Origin: Erysipelotrichaceae bacterium
Lineage (GTDB): Bacteria > Bacillota_I > Bacilli_A > Erysipelotrichales > Erysipelotrichaceae
Reading direction: 5' to 3'
Assembly (NCBI GenBank): GCA_012523895.1
Contig: JAAYSZ010000028.1
Location: forward strand, 1-64,000
Length of the DNA: 64,000 bases
How positions within the stretch are numbered: position 1 is the stretch's first letter; the number at the start of each line of letters is the position of its first letter. The notes beneath the pieces were generated by a model. It was not told the DNA's origin. It did not search any database and saw only the letters and a list, made by a program, of their open reading frames with translations. Positions 1 through 9,488 of the stretch are shown in pieces. A program made the translations under genes and the position numbers.

Positions 1-125
1 AGAAAAGCCACTTTGAGTGGCAGTCTGTGATAGTGCTGCAGCTGTCGGGCTTCAGTAGTCGAAGGACTATGCAGCAACAAGCCCTTATAGGGCTTTACAT
101 ACCACTTGTTTTACAAGTGGTTATG
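1..125 (+). ncRNA. Right end / omegaRNA-like segment of an IS605-family (TnpB) element
   Basis: This stretch is packed with nested hairpins. They are 7-12 with 16-21 (GCCACT/AGTGGC), 34-40 with 70-76 (TGCTGCA/TGCAGCA) enclosing TAGTC-GAAG-GACTA (56-69), GCCC-TTATA-GGGC (81-93), and ACCACTTGT/ACAAGTGGT (101-109, 113-121). GGGCTT at 47-52 can also pair with AAGCCC at 79-84. A 'cgaag ... gcagcaacaagccc' run followed by a terminal hairpin is, from memory, the usual look of the 3' end of tnpB-bearing IS605 elements, where the guide-RNA scaffold overlaps the right end. The transposase and tnpB would lie left of base 1. The exact right boundary is not fixed. Family assignment is by eye. Confidence 0.55.
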
Positions 126-197
126 ATGTTTCTTGAAATGTAAAATAATATATTGGTAATATGTAAAGTGATTTATATAAAAGATAATATAATTTTA

Positions 198-249
198 ATT
201 TCACAACAAAATATTGATGCTAATTAGCATCAATATTTTGTTGTGAAAT
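198..249. repeat. 52-bp perfect palindrome in front of the R-M operon
   Basis: Bases 198-249 equal their own reverse complement over all 52 positions, centred on CTAATTAG with no loop; the next bases outward (A197, G250) do not pair. It ends one base before the -35 of the methylase promoter. It could be an operator for the HTH at the N-terminus of the methylase, a terminator for the element to the left, or a cruciform-forming joint left by insertion. Confidence 0.9.
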
Positions 250-250
250 G

Positions 251-279
251 TTAATAAAAGGGAATATATATGTTATAAT
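251..279 (+). promoter_or_regulatory. Promoter of the R-M operon
   Basis: Extended -10 TGTTATAAT (271-279) with a weak -35 TTAATA (251-256) at 17-bp spacing. Predicted transcription start is near 286, which rules out the upstream ATG at 248 as a start for this transcript and favours ATG 320. Confidence 0.6.
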
Positions 280-319
280 GTCTACTATAATACTAATTTT
301 GTGGCAAAAAGGGGCTTAT

Positions 320-2464
320 ATGGACAATTTGACAGTTACTGACATTATTAATCAATTAGGAATCTCAAAATCTTACTTGTATAAGATAATAAAAAGAGAA
401 AATATTAATGTTCCTAAAAGTGAGACAGGAAGATATTTTTGGAGTGAAAAGATTGTTGAGGATATAAAACAAACTTTAGAAAATAAAGAATTAAAAATAA
501 GCAAAGAAGAAAGTTTAATCTCTAAATTAAAGTTAAAACAATCATTTATTAATAACAGAAGATATTTAGGAAATAAGTATTCTTTATCAGATTTTATAAA
601 AACTACTGTTGATAATAATTGCGGTCAAATAAATATTGTTGCGGATGTGTTTAGTGGAACAGGCTCTGTTTCTCATGTGTTTAAAGATAAAATGTTGCTT
701 ACAAACGATATTTTGTATAGCAATTATTTATCTAACTATTGTTGGTTTAAAAGTGAAGAATATGCGAGTGAAAAAATAATTTATTTTATTTATGAATATA
801 ATAAATTAAAAACTTCAGAAAATAATTATATGAGAGAAAAATTTGCAGATACATTTTTTTCTGCAGATGATTGTAGTAAAATCGGATATATAAGAGAAGA
901 TATTGAAAAAAAATATAGACAAAACGAGTTAAATTTTAAAGAATATTCCATATTAATAACTAGTTTATTATATGGAATGGATAAAATTGCAAATACAGTA
1001 GGACACTATGATGCTTTTAGAAAAGGAGTTGTTTTCGATAAAAAGTTAGAATTACCTGTAATATTGCCAGATAAAAATTTAAATGAAAATAATAAATGTT
1101 TTAATAAAGATGCAAACATTCTTGTAAAAAATATTGAATGCGATCTTTTATATTTGGATCCTCCTTACAATTCAAGACAATATTCTGATGCTTACCATTT
1201 GCTAGAAAATGTTGCGAGATGGGAAAAGCCTGAAGTATATGGTGTTGCAAGAAAAATGGATAGAAGTAGTTTAAAAAGTAAATATTGTCTTAATACTGCA
1301 ACAGAAGCTTTTGAAGATTTAATCAAAAACTGTAAAGCTAAATATATATTATTGTCATATAATAATATGAAAAATAAAGGAAATGATAGATCTAATGCAA
1401 AGATTTATGATGAGGAGATATTTAGAATACTGATGAAAAAAGGAAAAGTTACAGTTTTTGAGGAAGATTATAAAACATTTACTACAGGAAAATCTAATAT
1501 TGAAAATAATAAAGAAAGACTATTTTTATGTAAAGTATATAGTAAAAACGAAAAAAAACCGTTAATTCGTTGTCCTTTTAACTATATAGGAGGAAAGCAT
1601 AAAATATTAAATCAAATAATGCCTTTATTTAAAGAGACATCCATTTTCTTAGATTTATTTTCAGGTGGAGCCAATGTTGCTATTAATTCAAATGCAAGTA
1701 AAATAATACTTAATGATTCAAATGTAGAATTAATAAATTTAATGCAGTATATAAAAGATACAAACACAAAAAAATTACTTGAAACATTTGATAGATTGAT
1801 AAAGAAATATGGTTTATCAGACACAAGTTTATACGGATATGAATTTTATGGATGCAACAGTAGCAATGGTCTTGCAGAATACAATAGAGAGTCATATCTA
1901 AAATTAAGAAATGATTACAATAAATTGAAGTTAGTAGGAAAAGAAGATTTTTCTTTACTTTATTTACTTATCGTATACTCGTTTAATAATCAAATTAGAT
2001 TTAATGCAAAAGGAGAATTTAATCTCCCTGTTGGGAAAAGAGATTTCAATTCTAAAATGAAAAGCAAATTAATACTGTTTTCTGAAGAATTGAAGAAAAA
2101 AGATACATCTTTAATTAGTAAAGATTTTAGAGAAATAAAAATAAAAGATTTAAATAGAGACACCTTTATTTATTGCGATCCTCCTTATCTTATAACTACA
2201 GCTACATATAATGAAAATGGAAATTGGACAAACGAAGATGAAAAAGATTTATTGGAATTGTTAGACAACGCAAATAAAAATGGGTTTAGTTTCGCTCTTT
2301 CAAACGTTTTAGAAAGTAAAGGCAAAAGAAACGATATTTTATATAATTGGATAGAAAAGAATAAATACAACTGTCATTTTATAAAAAAATCATATAATAA
2401 TAGCAATTATCAAAGGAAAGATAAAAGTAGCAAAACAATTGAAGTTTTAATTACAAATTACTAG
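320..2464 (+). CDS. Fused two-domain DNA adenine-N6 methyltransferase with N-terminal HTH (Type IIS, M.FokI-like layout)
   Basis: Methylates adenines to protect host DNA from the nuclease encoded next. The start at 320 has GGGG 6 bases upstream and lies inside the predicted transcript; an in-frame ATG at 248 lies upstream of the promoter. Residues about 1-50 look like a MerR-type helix-turn-helix. Two complete alpha-class methylase domains follow. The first has motif X-like RYLGNK, motif I DVFSGTG (about 109-115) and DPPY at 280-283. The second has PFNYIGGK, motif I DLFSGG (from 445) and DPPY at 620-623. Two catalytic domains in one chain are typical of enzymes for asymmetric sites, one per strand, as in M.FokI. 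The HTH may let it repress its own promoter; that is inference. Confidence 0.88.
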   Translation: MDNLTVTDIINQLGISKSYLYKIIKRENINVPKSETGRYFWSEKIVEDIKQTLENKELKISKEESLISKLKLKQSFINNRRYLGNKYSLSDFIKTTVDNNCGQINIVADVFSGTGSVSHVFKDKMLLTNDILYSNYLSNYCWFKSEEYASEKIIYFIYEYNKLKTSENNYMREKFADTFFSADDCSKIGYIREDIEKKYRQNELNFKEYSILITSLLYGMDKIANTVGHYDAFRKGVVFDKKLELPVILPDKNLNENNKCFNKDANILVKNIECDLLYLDPPYNSRQYSDAYHLLENVARWEKPEVYGVARKMDRSSLKSKYCLNTATEAFEDLIKNCKAKYILLSYNNMKNKGNDRSNAKIYDEEIFRILMKKGKVTVFEEDYKTFTTGKSNIENNKERLFLCKVYSKNEKKPLIRCPFNYIGGKHKILNQIMPLFKETSIFLDLFSGGANVAINSNASKIILNDSNVELINLMQYIKDTNTKKLLETFDRLIKKYGLSDTSLYGYEFYGCNSSNGLAEYNRESYLKLRNDYNKLKLVGKEDFSLLYLLIVYSFNNQIRFNAKGEFNLPVGKRDFNSKMKSKLILFSEELKKKDTSLISKDFREIKIKDLNRDTFIYCDPPYLITTATYNENGNWTNEDEKDLLELLDNANKNGFSFALSNVLESKGKRNDILYNWIEKNKYNCHFIKKSYNNSNYQRKDKSSKTIEVLITNY

Positions 2465-2474
2465 GAGGTTTTTT

Positions 2475-4454
2475 ATGACTGCAAGAAGAATATCTTATAA
2501 AAGCTTTTGTTGGGTAATTGGTACAACAAGTTTTAGAACATCAAAATTAAATTTGAAAATTGAAGAGCAATTATTGCTATTAGATGAATTTTATAATAAA
2601 GTTTCAATAAAGTCTGAATGGAAATGGAATAATGATGTTCAAGTAAAATATTATGATTTTATGAAGAGCGAAGGTTTTTTGTATGGAGATGCTTTAAGAA
2701 AGGATAAAGATGCAAGAGAAAAAACCTCAGGATTAGTAGATATAGGTCTAATTAAATCTAATAGATTGATAACTGAAGCAGGAAGAAAATTATTGTCTAT
2801 TACAAAAGAAGGGATATTTGAATCTAACAATATATTTGATATTTCAAAAGATAGTTATGTATACTTAAAGCAATTATTAAAAACTTCTAATAATATTAGC
2901 GGAAAAGTAGTTAGACCTTTTATAGTATTGATTAAAATTTTATTAGAGCTTGGTTATTTAACTTATGAAGAATTTATGTATTTTATACCTTTAATAGTAG
3001 ATTTAGAAAGTTACAAACTTATTGTAAAAAAAATAAAACAATATAGAAAAAAAGAAATAGAAGTTGAAGATATTATTTATTCTAGATTAATTTCAATGGA
3101 TAACTATCAAATGGCTCTAAACATATTTAAAGAATCTAAAGTAAATGAAGACTTAATATGTTTAATAGGAATGAATAGAAAAAGTAGAACGTATGATAAG
3201 CCATACTATGTTTTATATAAAAACATTAAGGATGTTTTTCTTGATGGTAAAGAAGATGTTGAAACACTTTTAGAATCAGCTAAAAAGATAAAAAATATAC
3301 CAGGTATTTTATGGAGAAATTTGCTTTTTAATTCAATAAACATAGGAAAGATAAGAAGAGATAAAAGAGAGTGCCTTTTAGATAATTGTCCATTTTTATT
3401 ATGTAATAATGAAATTGAATTAAAAGAAATCTTTTTTAAATATTTACATGTATTTAAAGCAATGTCTACTTTATATGATTACTTTGATTTGAATAGAAGG
3501 TATTTTAATTTAACTGATATATTAATTTTTGAAGATAATTTAATTGGTTTAGATATGTTGCCAAAATATTATTTCAAAGAGACAGCTGATGTATTATTTT
3601 TAGAAGCTTTTATTAAAAATAATAAGTTAGAAAAAGATGTAGGATTATTAGAAATTTCTAATGCTTTTGATTTTGATATAAGCGTTGTTTATGAAAAATT
3701 AAGTAAGGATTTTGGAATTACAATTAATACAAAAGAGCAAGCCTCAACATATATAAACGATGAAAGATATAGAAGATTTAATAAATTAATAGATAAGAGA
3801 TTTTCAGATGAAGTTTTAATAAAGTTATTAGATTATTTTGAAAAGCGTAATGATAAGAAAATAGAAGAGTTAGTTACAGATGAAGCAACGATACCAACAA
3901 TATTTGAGTATATAGTTGGTATTATTTGGTACAAAGTTAGTGAAAGACAAGGAAACATTTTAGATTTTATGAAACTTTCGTTAGAAGCTAACTTATTACC
4001 AAAAACACATGCTTCAGGAGGCTATGCTGATATAATTTACGAATACGAAGCTTGTTCTTATTATCCCAAACATTCATTATTAATCGAAGCGACTTTAACG
4101 GAAGGTTCAAGTCAGAGAAGAATGGAAATGGAGCCAGTTTCAAGACATTTACGAGATTACAGAATAAGATTTAATAACCCTTTTGATTACAGTTTGTTTA
4201 TAAGTACTTATCTTGATAAAAATGTTATCAGTGATTTTAGATACAGAAAGATAATTCCATATACTAGAGATAAAGAAACTATTACAGGAATGAAAATAAT
4301 AACTATGGATACAGAATCTCTAAAAAAAATACTTGAAAGAAAAATCATTTATAGAAAATTATATGGTATTTTTGAAAAGTATCATGAAATGCCATTAGAA
4401 ACAGATGATTGGCATGATAAAATGATACAAGATGTTACAAGTATATATAAATGA
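2475..4454 (+). CDS. AlwI-family Type IIS restriction endonuclease
   Basis: Partner nuclease of the preceding methylase. A perfect AGGAGG (2463-2468) overlaps the methylase stop and serves this ATG, so the two are coupled. The 659-residue protein opens with WVIGTTSFRTS followed by IEEQL, the N-terminal signature I associate with the AlwI/N.BstNBI/MlyI group. Near the C-terminus GGYAD (D519) and LIEATL (E538) give a PD-(D/E)xK-type metal site in which the usual Lys is Thr, followed by Q-R-R-x-E-x-E and RHL as in this family. AlwI itself reads GGATC and cuts outside it; the specificity here is only a guess. The sequence is full length with no frameshift, so the system is probably active. Confidence 0.85.
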   Translation: MTARRISYKSFCWVIGTTSFRTSKLNLKIEEQLLLLDEFYNKVSIKSEWKWNNDVQVKYYDFMKSEGFLYGDALRKDKDAREKTSGLVDIGLIKSNRLITEAGRKLLSITKEGIFESNNIFDISKDSYVYLKQLLKTSNNISGKVVRPFIVLIKILLELGYLTYEEFMYFIPLIVDLESYKLIVKKIKQYRKKEIEVEDIIYSRLISMDNYQMALNIFKESKVNEDLICLIGMNRKSRTYDKPYYVLYKNIKDVFLDGKEDVETLLESAKKIKNIPGILWRNLLFNSINIGKIRRDKRECLLDNCPFLLCNNEIELKEIFFKYLHVFKAMSTLYDYFDLNRRYFNLTDILIFEDNLIGLDMLPKYYFKETADVLFLEAFIKNNKLEKDVGLLEISNAFDFDISVVYEKLSKDFGITINTKEQASTYINDERYRRFNKLIDKRFSDEVLIKLLDYFEKRNDKKIEELVTDEATIPTIFEYIVGIIWYKVSERQGNILDFMKLSLEANLLPKTHASGGYADIIYEYEACSYYPKHSLLIEATLTEGSSQRRMEMEPVSRHLRDYRIRFNNPFDYSLFISTYLDKNVISDFRYRKIIPYTRDKETITGMKIITMDTESLKKILERKIIYRKLYGIFEKYHEMPLETDDWHDKMIQDVTSIYK

Positions 4455-4482
4455 TAAATGTATATTAATACAATATAAAAAT

Positions 4483-4520
4483 AACTAAAATTTTATATCA
4501 ATTAATTTTAGTTGTTTTTT
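4483..4520 (+). terminator. Terminator of the R-M operon
   Basis: AACTAAAATT (4483-4492) pairs with AATTTTAGTT (4504-4513), followed by GTTTTTTATT. It lies 28 bases after the nuclease stop and faces the convergent yigZ. Confidence 0.6.
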
Positions 4521-4565
4521 ATTAATTTTAAAAGTATTGTAAATTTAAATGTATTAATTAAAAAA

Positions 4566-5189
4566 TTACTCCATATCTCTTTCAATATATTTTTCCTCTA
4601 ATAAAACTGCAAGATGTTGACCATTAGTTAATGCTTTTATATCTTCTTCTATGTCATCTTCTTGACACATAAATTTAAATGTTACATCTAAATCATACAT
4701 TCTATCTAATATTTCTGTTTTATTACCTAATAGATATTCCATTTTATTTATTAGATTATAAGGGAAAGTAACTTCATAAAATCTAAATAATTTCATTACT
4801 ACTTTAGGAGCATGATTAATAGCTTCACTTACTGCATTTGAATAAGCTCTTATTAATCCTCCTGCACCAAGTTTAATACCACCAAAATATCTAACAACAC
4901 ATGCACATATATCAATCATGTTCATGTTTTTTAATGTTGTAAGCATTGGCATTCCTGCAGTTCCACCTGGTTCACCATCATCATTTGTTTTTTGAATATC
5001 ACCTGATATTAAATAAGCTGTACATACATGAGTCGCATTGTAATGTTCTTTTCTTATTTCTGAGATAAATTCTTTAGCTGCATCCTCATCTAAAGTTTTT
5101 CTTAAATAACAAATAAACTCAGATTTTTCAATAATGATAGTGTGATTATAGTCTTCTTTTACTCTAATTAAGTTTTCCATACATTTCAT
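4566..5189 (-). CDS. yigZ: YigZ/IMPACT-family protein
   Basis: Member of the UPF0029/IMPACT family; bacterial members are conserved but their biochemical role is unsettled. The N-terminal half carries the family signature TNDDGEPGGTAGMPML and RYFGGIKLGAGGLIRAY; the C-terminal part (about 140-207) matches the small DUF1949-type domain. At 207 residues it is full length. It is transcribed divergently from mutS. No SD precedes either possible start (ATG 5189 or ATG 5180). A TATAAT on the minus strand (5193 to 5188) would place the transcript start at about 5181, one base before ATG 5180, so a leaderless message starting with MENLIRV is possible. Confidence 0.85.
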   Translation of the reverse strand: MKCMENLIRVKEDYNHTIIIEKSEFICYLRKTLDEDAAKEFISEIRKEHYNATHVCTAYLISGDIQKTNDDGEPGGTAGMPMLTTLKNMNMIDICACVVRYFGGIKLGAGGLIRAYSNAVSEAINHAPKVVMKLFRFYEVTFPYNLINKMEYLLGNKTEILDRMYDLDVTFKFMCQEDDIEEDIKALTNGQHLAVLLEEKYIERDME

Positions 5190-5191
5190 TA

Positions 5192-5221
5192 TACATGAAC
5201 AAATAAAAAATGATGTATAAT
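5192..5221 (+). promoter_or_regulatory. Probable mutS promoter
   Basis: TATAAT at 5216-5221, 23 bases before the mutS ATG, with a poor -35 (TACATG, 5192-5197, 18-bp spacing). GAGG at 5235-5238 is the SD. Confidence 0.4.
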
Positions 5222-5244
5222 AAATAGGCGTAAAGAGGAAGATT

Positions 5245-7752
5245 ATGGAAAAATATACCCCAATGATGAGACAATATCTAACTGTTAAAAAGGAATATCC
5301 TGATGCTTTGTTATTTTATCGTCTAGGAGATTTCTATGAAATGTTTTTTGATGATGCAAAAATTGCATCAGAAGAATTGGATTTAGTTTTAACAGGTAAA
5401 AGTGCAGGAGTAGAAGAAAAGGTACCAATGTGTGGTGTTCCTTATCATGCGGTAAATGGATATCTTTCAAAACTTGTTTCTAGAGGATACAAGGTTGCAA
5501 TTGCTGAACAATTAGAAGATGCTAGTGTTGCAAAAGGTATTGTAAAAAGAGATGTTGTTAGAGTTGTAACTCCAGGAACAATGATTGATGAAGTTACTGA
5601 TGATAAAAATAGTGTTTATATTGCAAGTATTGTTGATTATAAATATGGATACTCTTTTATAATTGTGGAAATGTCTACTGGAGAAACAATATGTAAAGAA
5701 ATAAAAAGATCATCTGTATCACTTATTCAAACAATATTAAAAAATTATATTAAGGAAGTTGTAATTAAAGAAGATTTTGATGAAAAGATAATTAAGTTAT
5801 TAAGAGAAAATGGAATTTTAATTTCATATTGTAATGAAACTGATATTAAAGAGGAATATCAATTGTTAGCTGAAAATCTTAAAGAAGAAAGAAATTTAGA
5901 AGCATACGGACTAATGCTTAATTATTTAGAATATACTCAAAAAAGAATGTTAGATCATCTTACTGTAGTAGATTATGAAAGTGAAGATGATGTATTATAT
6001 ATGGATTTTTCTACTGTTTCTAATTTAGAACTTATTGAACCTTTAAGAAGTCAAAGCAAGAATGATACTTTATGGACTTTTATGGATAAATGTCAAAGTG
6101 CAATGGGTTCTAGAAATTTAAAAAAATGGATAGAAAAACCATTAGTTGATAAAAATAAGATTGAAAAAAGATATGATATTGTTTCTTATTTAATGGATAA
6201 TTTTCTAATATTAGATGATTTAAAAGAGCATTTAAGAAATATATATGATTTACAAAGATTAATCACAAAAATCGCAATGAAAAGTGCAAATGCTTTAGAT
6301 TGTGTAAGACTTTTAAAAACATTAAAAGAAGTTCCTTTGATTATGGAATTATTAAAAGATGAATTATTTGATAAATACACAAAAGTTGATAGATGTACTG
6401 ATTTATATGAAACATTAAAAGATGCATTTGTGGAAGACCCTCCTTTAGTAACTAGAGATGGAGGAATGTTTAAAGAAGGATATAATAGTGAGCTTGATAG
6501 ATTAAGAGAAATACAAAAAGATGGTAAAAAATGGATTTTAGATATTGAAGCTTATGAAAAAGAAAGAACTGGAATTAAAACTTTAAAAGTTGGATATAAC
6601 AGAGTTTTTGGATATTATATTGAAGTTAGTAAAGGTGCAATTAATCAAATTAAAGATGAATATGGTTATGTAAGAAAACAAACTTTAGTTAATGCGGAAA
6701 GATATATTACTCAAGGTCTTAAGGAAAGAGAAGATGAAATCTTACATGCTCAAGAAAGGTCTATTAAACTTGAACAAGAATTGTTTGATGAATTATTAGA
6801 TAAGATTAAGAAATATTTACCAAAACTACAAAAACTTGCAAGTGTTTTAGCTGATATCGATTGCTTATATGCATTAAGTGCACTAAGTAAACAGTATGGT
6901 TATGTTAGACCGACATTTGATAAAGAAGTTTTCGAAATTAAAGAAGGAAAACATCCAATTTTAGATGTAATGATGAAAAACCCAAGATATGTTTCAAATG
7001 ACCTTAGGATGGATAGTGAAACAGAAATAGAAATTATTACAGGTCCTAACATGGGTGGTAAATCTACATATATGAGACAAATTGCATTAATTGTAATTAT
7101 GGCTCAAGTAGGATGTTTTGTACCATGTAAGTCTTGTACAATGCCTATCTTTGATAAGATATTTACTAGAATTGGTGCTAGTGATGATATTTTAAGTGGT
7201 CAATCTACTTTTATGGTTGAAATGATAGAAGCAAATAACGCTTTATCTAATGCGACTAATAAATCATTAATTCTATTTGATGAAATAGGTAGAGGAACAT
7301 CTACTTATGATGGTATGGCGCTTGCTCAAGCAATTATTGAATATATAGCTACTATATTACATAGCAAAACATTATTTTCTACACATTATCATGAACTTAC
7401 AAGTTTGGAAGCTAATTTAGATAATGTAAAAAATGTTCATGTAAATGTTCATGAAGAAAAAGATAAGATTACTTTTATGTATAAGGTAACTTCTGGAGTT
7501 GCGAAAAGATCTTATGGTATAAATGTAGCTAAGTTAGCTAATTTACCTACAAGTGTAATTGATAGAGCTAATGAATTATTAAAACAGTTAGAAAGCAAAA
7601 AAAGAGTTGTTCAACAATCTTATCAAATTGTTGAAATGAAAAAAGAAGAAAGCAAGGTTGAAGAAATATTAAGAGAAGTAGATCCAAATGAATTAACACC
7701 TATGCAAGCATTACAAATGATTGTTGATTTAAAAAAGATTAGTGAGGAGTAA
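5245..7752 (+). CDS. mutS: DNA mismatch repair protein MutS
   Basis: Recognises base mismatches and small loops and recruits MutL. Length 835 is close to the family norm. The mismatch-reading F-x-E motif is F30-Y31-E32 in GDFYEMF. The C-terminal ATPase has Walker A GPNMGGKST (from about 600), Walker B ILFDE with D679-E680, and STHYHEL. The C-terminal tail carries a short dimerisation segment ending PMQALQMIVDLKK. SD GAGG sits 7 bases before the ATG. First gene of a tight operon mutS-mutL-miaA-tcdA, with only 2 bases between this stop and mutL. Confidence 0.98.
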   Translation: MEKYTPMMRQYLTVKKEYPDALLFYRLGDFYEMFFDDAKIASEELDLVLTGKSAGVEEKVPMCGVPYHAVNGYLSKLVSRGYKVAIAEQLEDASVAKGIVKRDVVRVVTPGTMIDEVTDDKNSVYIASIVDYKYGYSFIIVEMSTGETICKEIKRSSVSLIQTILKNYIKEVVIKEDFDEKIIKLLRENGILISYCNETDIKEEYQLLAENLKEERNLEAYGLMLNYLEYTQKRMLDHLTVVDYESEDDVLYMDFSTVSNLELIEPLRSQSKNDTLWTFMDKCQSAMGSRNLKKWIEKPLVDKNKIEKRYDIVSYLMDNFLILDDLKEHLRNIYDLQRLITKIAMKSANALDCVRLLKTLKEVPLIMELLKDELFDKYTKVDRCTDLYETLKDAFVEDPPLVTRDGGMFKEGYNSELDRLREIQKDGKKWILDIEAYEKERTGIKTLKVGYNRVFGYYIEVSKGAINQIKDEYGYVRKQTLVNAERYITQGLKEREDEILHAQERSIKLEQELFDELLDKIKKYLPKLQKLASVLADIDCLYALSALSKQYGYVRPTFDKEVFEIKEGKHPILDVMMKNPRYVSNDLRMDSETEIEIITGPNMGGKSTYMRQIALIVIMAQVGCFVPCKSCTMPIFDKIFTRIGASDDILSGQSTFMVEMIEANNALSNATNKSLILFDEIGRGTSTYDGMALAQAIIEYIATILHSKTLFSTHYHELTSLEANLDNVKNVHVNVHEEKDKITFMYKVTSGVAKRSYGINVAKLANLPTSVIDRANELLKQLESKKRVVQQSYQIVEMKKEESKVEEILREVDPNELTPMQALQMIVDLKKISEE

Positions 7753-7754
7753 AA

Positions 7755-9488
7755 ATGTCTAAAATAAAACTATTAGATTCTCAATTAACTAATATGATTG
7801 CGGCTGGAGAAGTTGTTGAAAGGCCAATGGGAATTGTAAAAGAGTTAGTTGAAAATTCAATAGATGCAAACAGTAAGAATATTATAGTCAGAGTTAAAGA
7901 TGGAGGTATTAAAAGCATTCAAGTCATTGATGATGGAGATGGAATGGATGAAAAAGATGCTTTGTTAGCCTTTGAAAGACATGCGACTAGTAAGATATTT
8001 AAACCAAGAGATTTATTTGCGATAAATACTTTTGGTTTTAGAGGTGAAGCATTACCTTCTATTGCAAGTGTTTCTAAGGTTACTTTAATTACTAATGGTA
8101 CTAAGGTAGAAATAAATCAAGGTGAAAAAACTTTTGTGGGTCCTTATCCAAGTAATAAAGGGACGGACATTACTGTTGAAGAATTATTTCATAAGACACC
8201 AGCAAGGCTTAAACATTTAAAGAGTCCTAATTATGAAAACTCTTTAATTAATGATGTTATTATGAAGTTTGCATTATCTAATCCTCATATTAGTTTTACT
8301 TATATAAATAATGATAGAGAGTCTTTTAAGTCTAGTGGTAATAATGATTTATTGGAAGTTATATATAAAGTATATGGAAAAGATATCGCAAAAAATGCAA
8401 TAAAAATTGATGAAGAGGATTTTGATTATAAATTAAAGGGTTATATGATTCAGCCTCAATTTACTAGAGCTACTAGATATAGTGTTAATATTTTTATGAA
8501 TGGAAGAATGGTTAGACCATATAAAATACAAAAAGCCGCAATAGATGCATATCACCAATTCATTCCAAAAGATAGATATCCAATAGTGGTATTAGATATT
8601 ATTATGGATACTCAAATAATTGATGTGAATGTTCATCCTAGCAAATGGGAAGTAAGGCTTTCTAAACAACAACAATTAGAAAATTTAATAAAAGATAGAC
8701 TTAGCAAGTTGTTATCTAAAAAGATTGTTCCTTTTAGTATTGATGTAGGACCTAAGAAAAAAGAAACTGTTGAAAAGATTGAAACAATTTCTTTGCTTGA
8801 TGATTATAAATATGAACCTATAGTTGAAAAGATTGATGTAATAAAAGAAGAAATAAAACCAATACAAGAAGTAATTAAGGAAGAAGTTATTCAAGAAGAA
8901 ATTAAGCCAGTTGAAGTTTTTCCTAGTTTAAGAGTTATTGGTCAATTTCATGGAAAATTTATTTTAGCTGAAGGAGAAAAAGGTTTATACGTAATAGATC
9001 AACATGCGGCTCAGGAAAGAGTTCATTTTGAAGAAGTAAGTAGAATGATGGAAGAATCAAAGAATAATTTTGATTTATTAGTTCCTGTAATGATTCATGT
9101 AAGTTTAGATGTAATTGATAGGTTAGATGAGTTAAATGAATTAGTAAAAGATTTAAATATAAAATTTGAACATTTTGGAAGTGATTCTTTAATAGTGCAT
9201 AGTTTACCTGTATGGTTAAAAGAAGTTGATGAAAAAGGATTCTTACAAGATTTAGTTGACTATTTTAAAAGTGAAAAAGAAATTGATAAATTAAAGATGT
9301 TTAGAAATAAACTTGCGACTATTGCATGTCATAGAAGTATTAGATTTAATAGAGTATTAAGTAGTTTAGAAATGCAGAAAGTTGTAGACGATCTTAAAGC
9401 ATGTAATCAACCATTTCAATGTCCTCATGGTAGACCTACATTTGTGTTAATTGAAACTTACTATCTTGAAAGAGAGTTTTTAAGATGA
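7755..9488 (+). CDS. mutL: DNA mismatch repair protein MutL (endonuclease type)
   Basis: Couples MutS to strand incision. The N-terminal GHKL ATPase shows ELVENSIDA, DDGDGM and GFRGEAL. The C-terminal domain keeps the endonuclease motif DQHAAQERVHFE (from D415) and the accessory metal ligands ACHRSIRF (C525) and CPHGRP (C556), so this is a nicking MutL of organisms without MutH. The 577-residue length reflects a fairly short linker, residues about 335-395, that is a repetitive Glu/Lys/Ile-rich tract. SD GTGAGGAG lies in the 3' end of mutS. Its stop overlaps the miaA start by four bases (ATGA). Confidence 0.97.
   Translation: MSKIKLLDSQLTNMIAAGEVVERPMGIVKELVENSIDANSKNIIVRVKDGGIKSIQVIDDGDGMDEKDALLAFERHATSKIFKPRDLFAINTFGFRGEALPSIASVSKVTLITNGTKVEINQGEKTFVGPYPSNKGTDITVEELFHKTPARLKHLKSPNYENSLINDVIMKFALSNPHISFTYINNDRESFKSSGNNDLLEVIYKVYGKDIAKNAIKIDEEDFDYKLKGYMIQPQFTRATRYSVNIFMNGRMVRPYKIQKAAIDAYHQFIPKDRYPIVVLDIIMDTQIIDVNVHPSKWEVRLSKQQQLENLIKDRLSKLLSKKIVPFSIDVGPKKKETVEKIETISLLDDYKYEPIVEKIDVIKEEIKPIQEVIKEEVIQEEIKPVEVFPSLRVIGQFHGKFILAEGEKGLYVIDQHAAQERVHFEEVSRMMEESKNNFDLLVPVMIHVSLDVIDRLDELNELVKDLNIKFEHFGSDSLIVHSLPVWLKEVDEKGFLQDLVDYFKSEKEIDKLKMFRNKLATIACHRSIRFNRVLSSLEMQKVVDDLKACNQPFQCPHGRPTFVLIETYYLEREFLR

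Noticed and set aside
3..143. Open frame through the IS605-like right end
   Set aside because: Short, no SD, and the hairpins fully account for the sequence; no protein family is visible.
248..319. Upstream ATG (248) as start of the methylase
   Set aside because: It lies inside the 52-bp palindrome and upstream of the predicted promoter, has no SD and adds a hydrophobic stretch not expected in a methylase.
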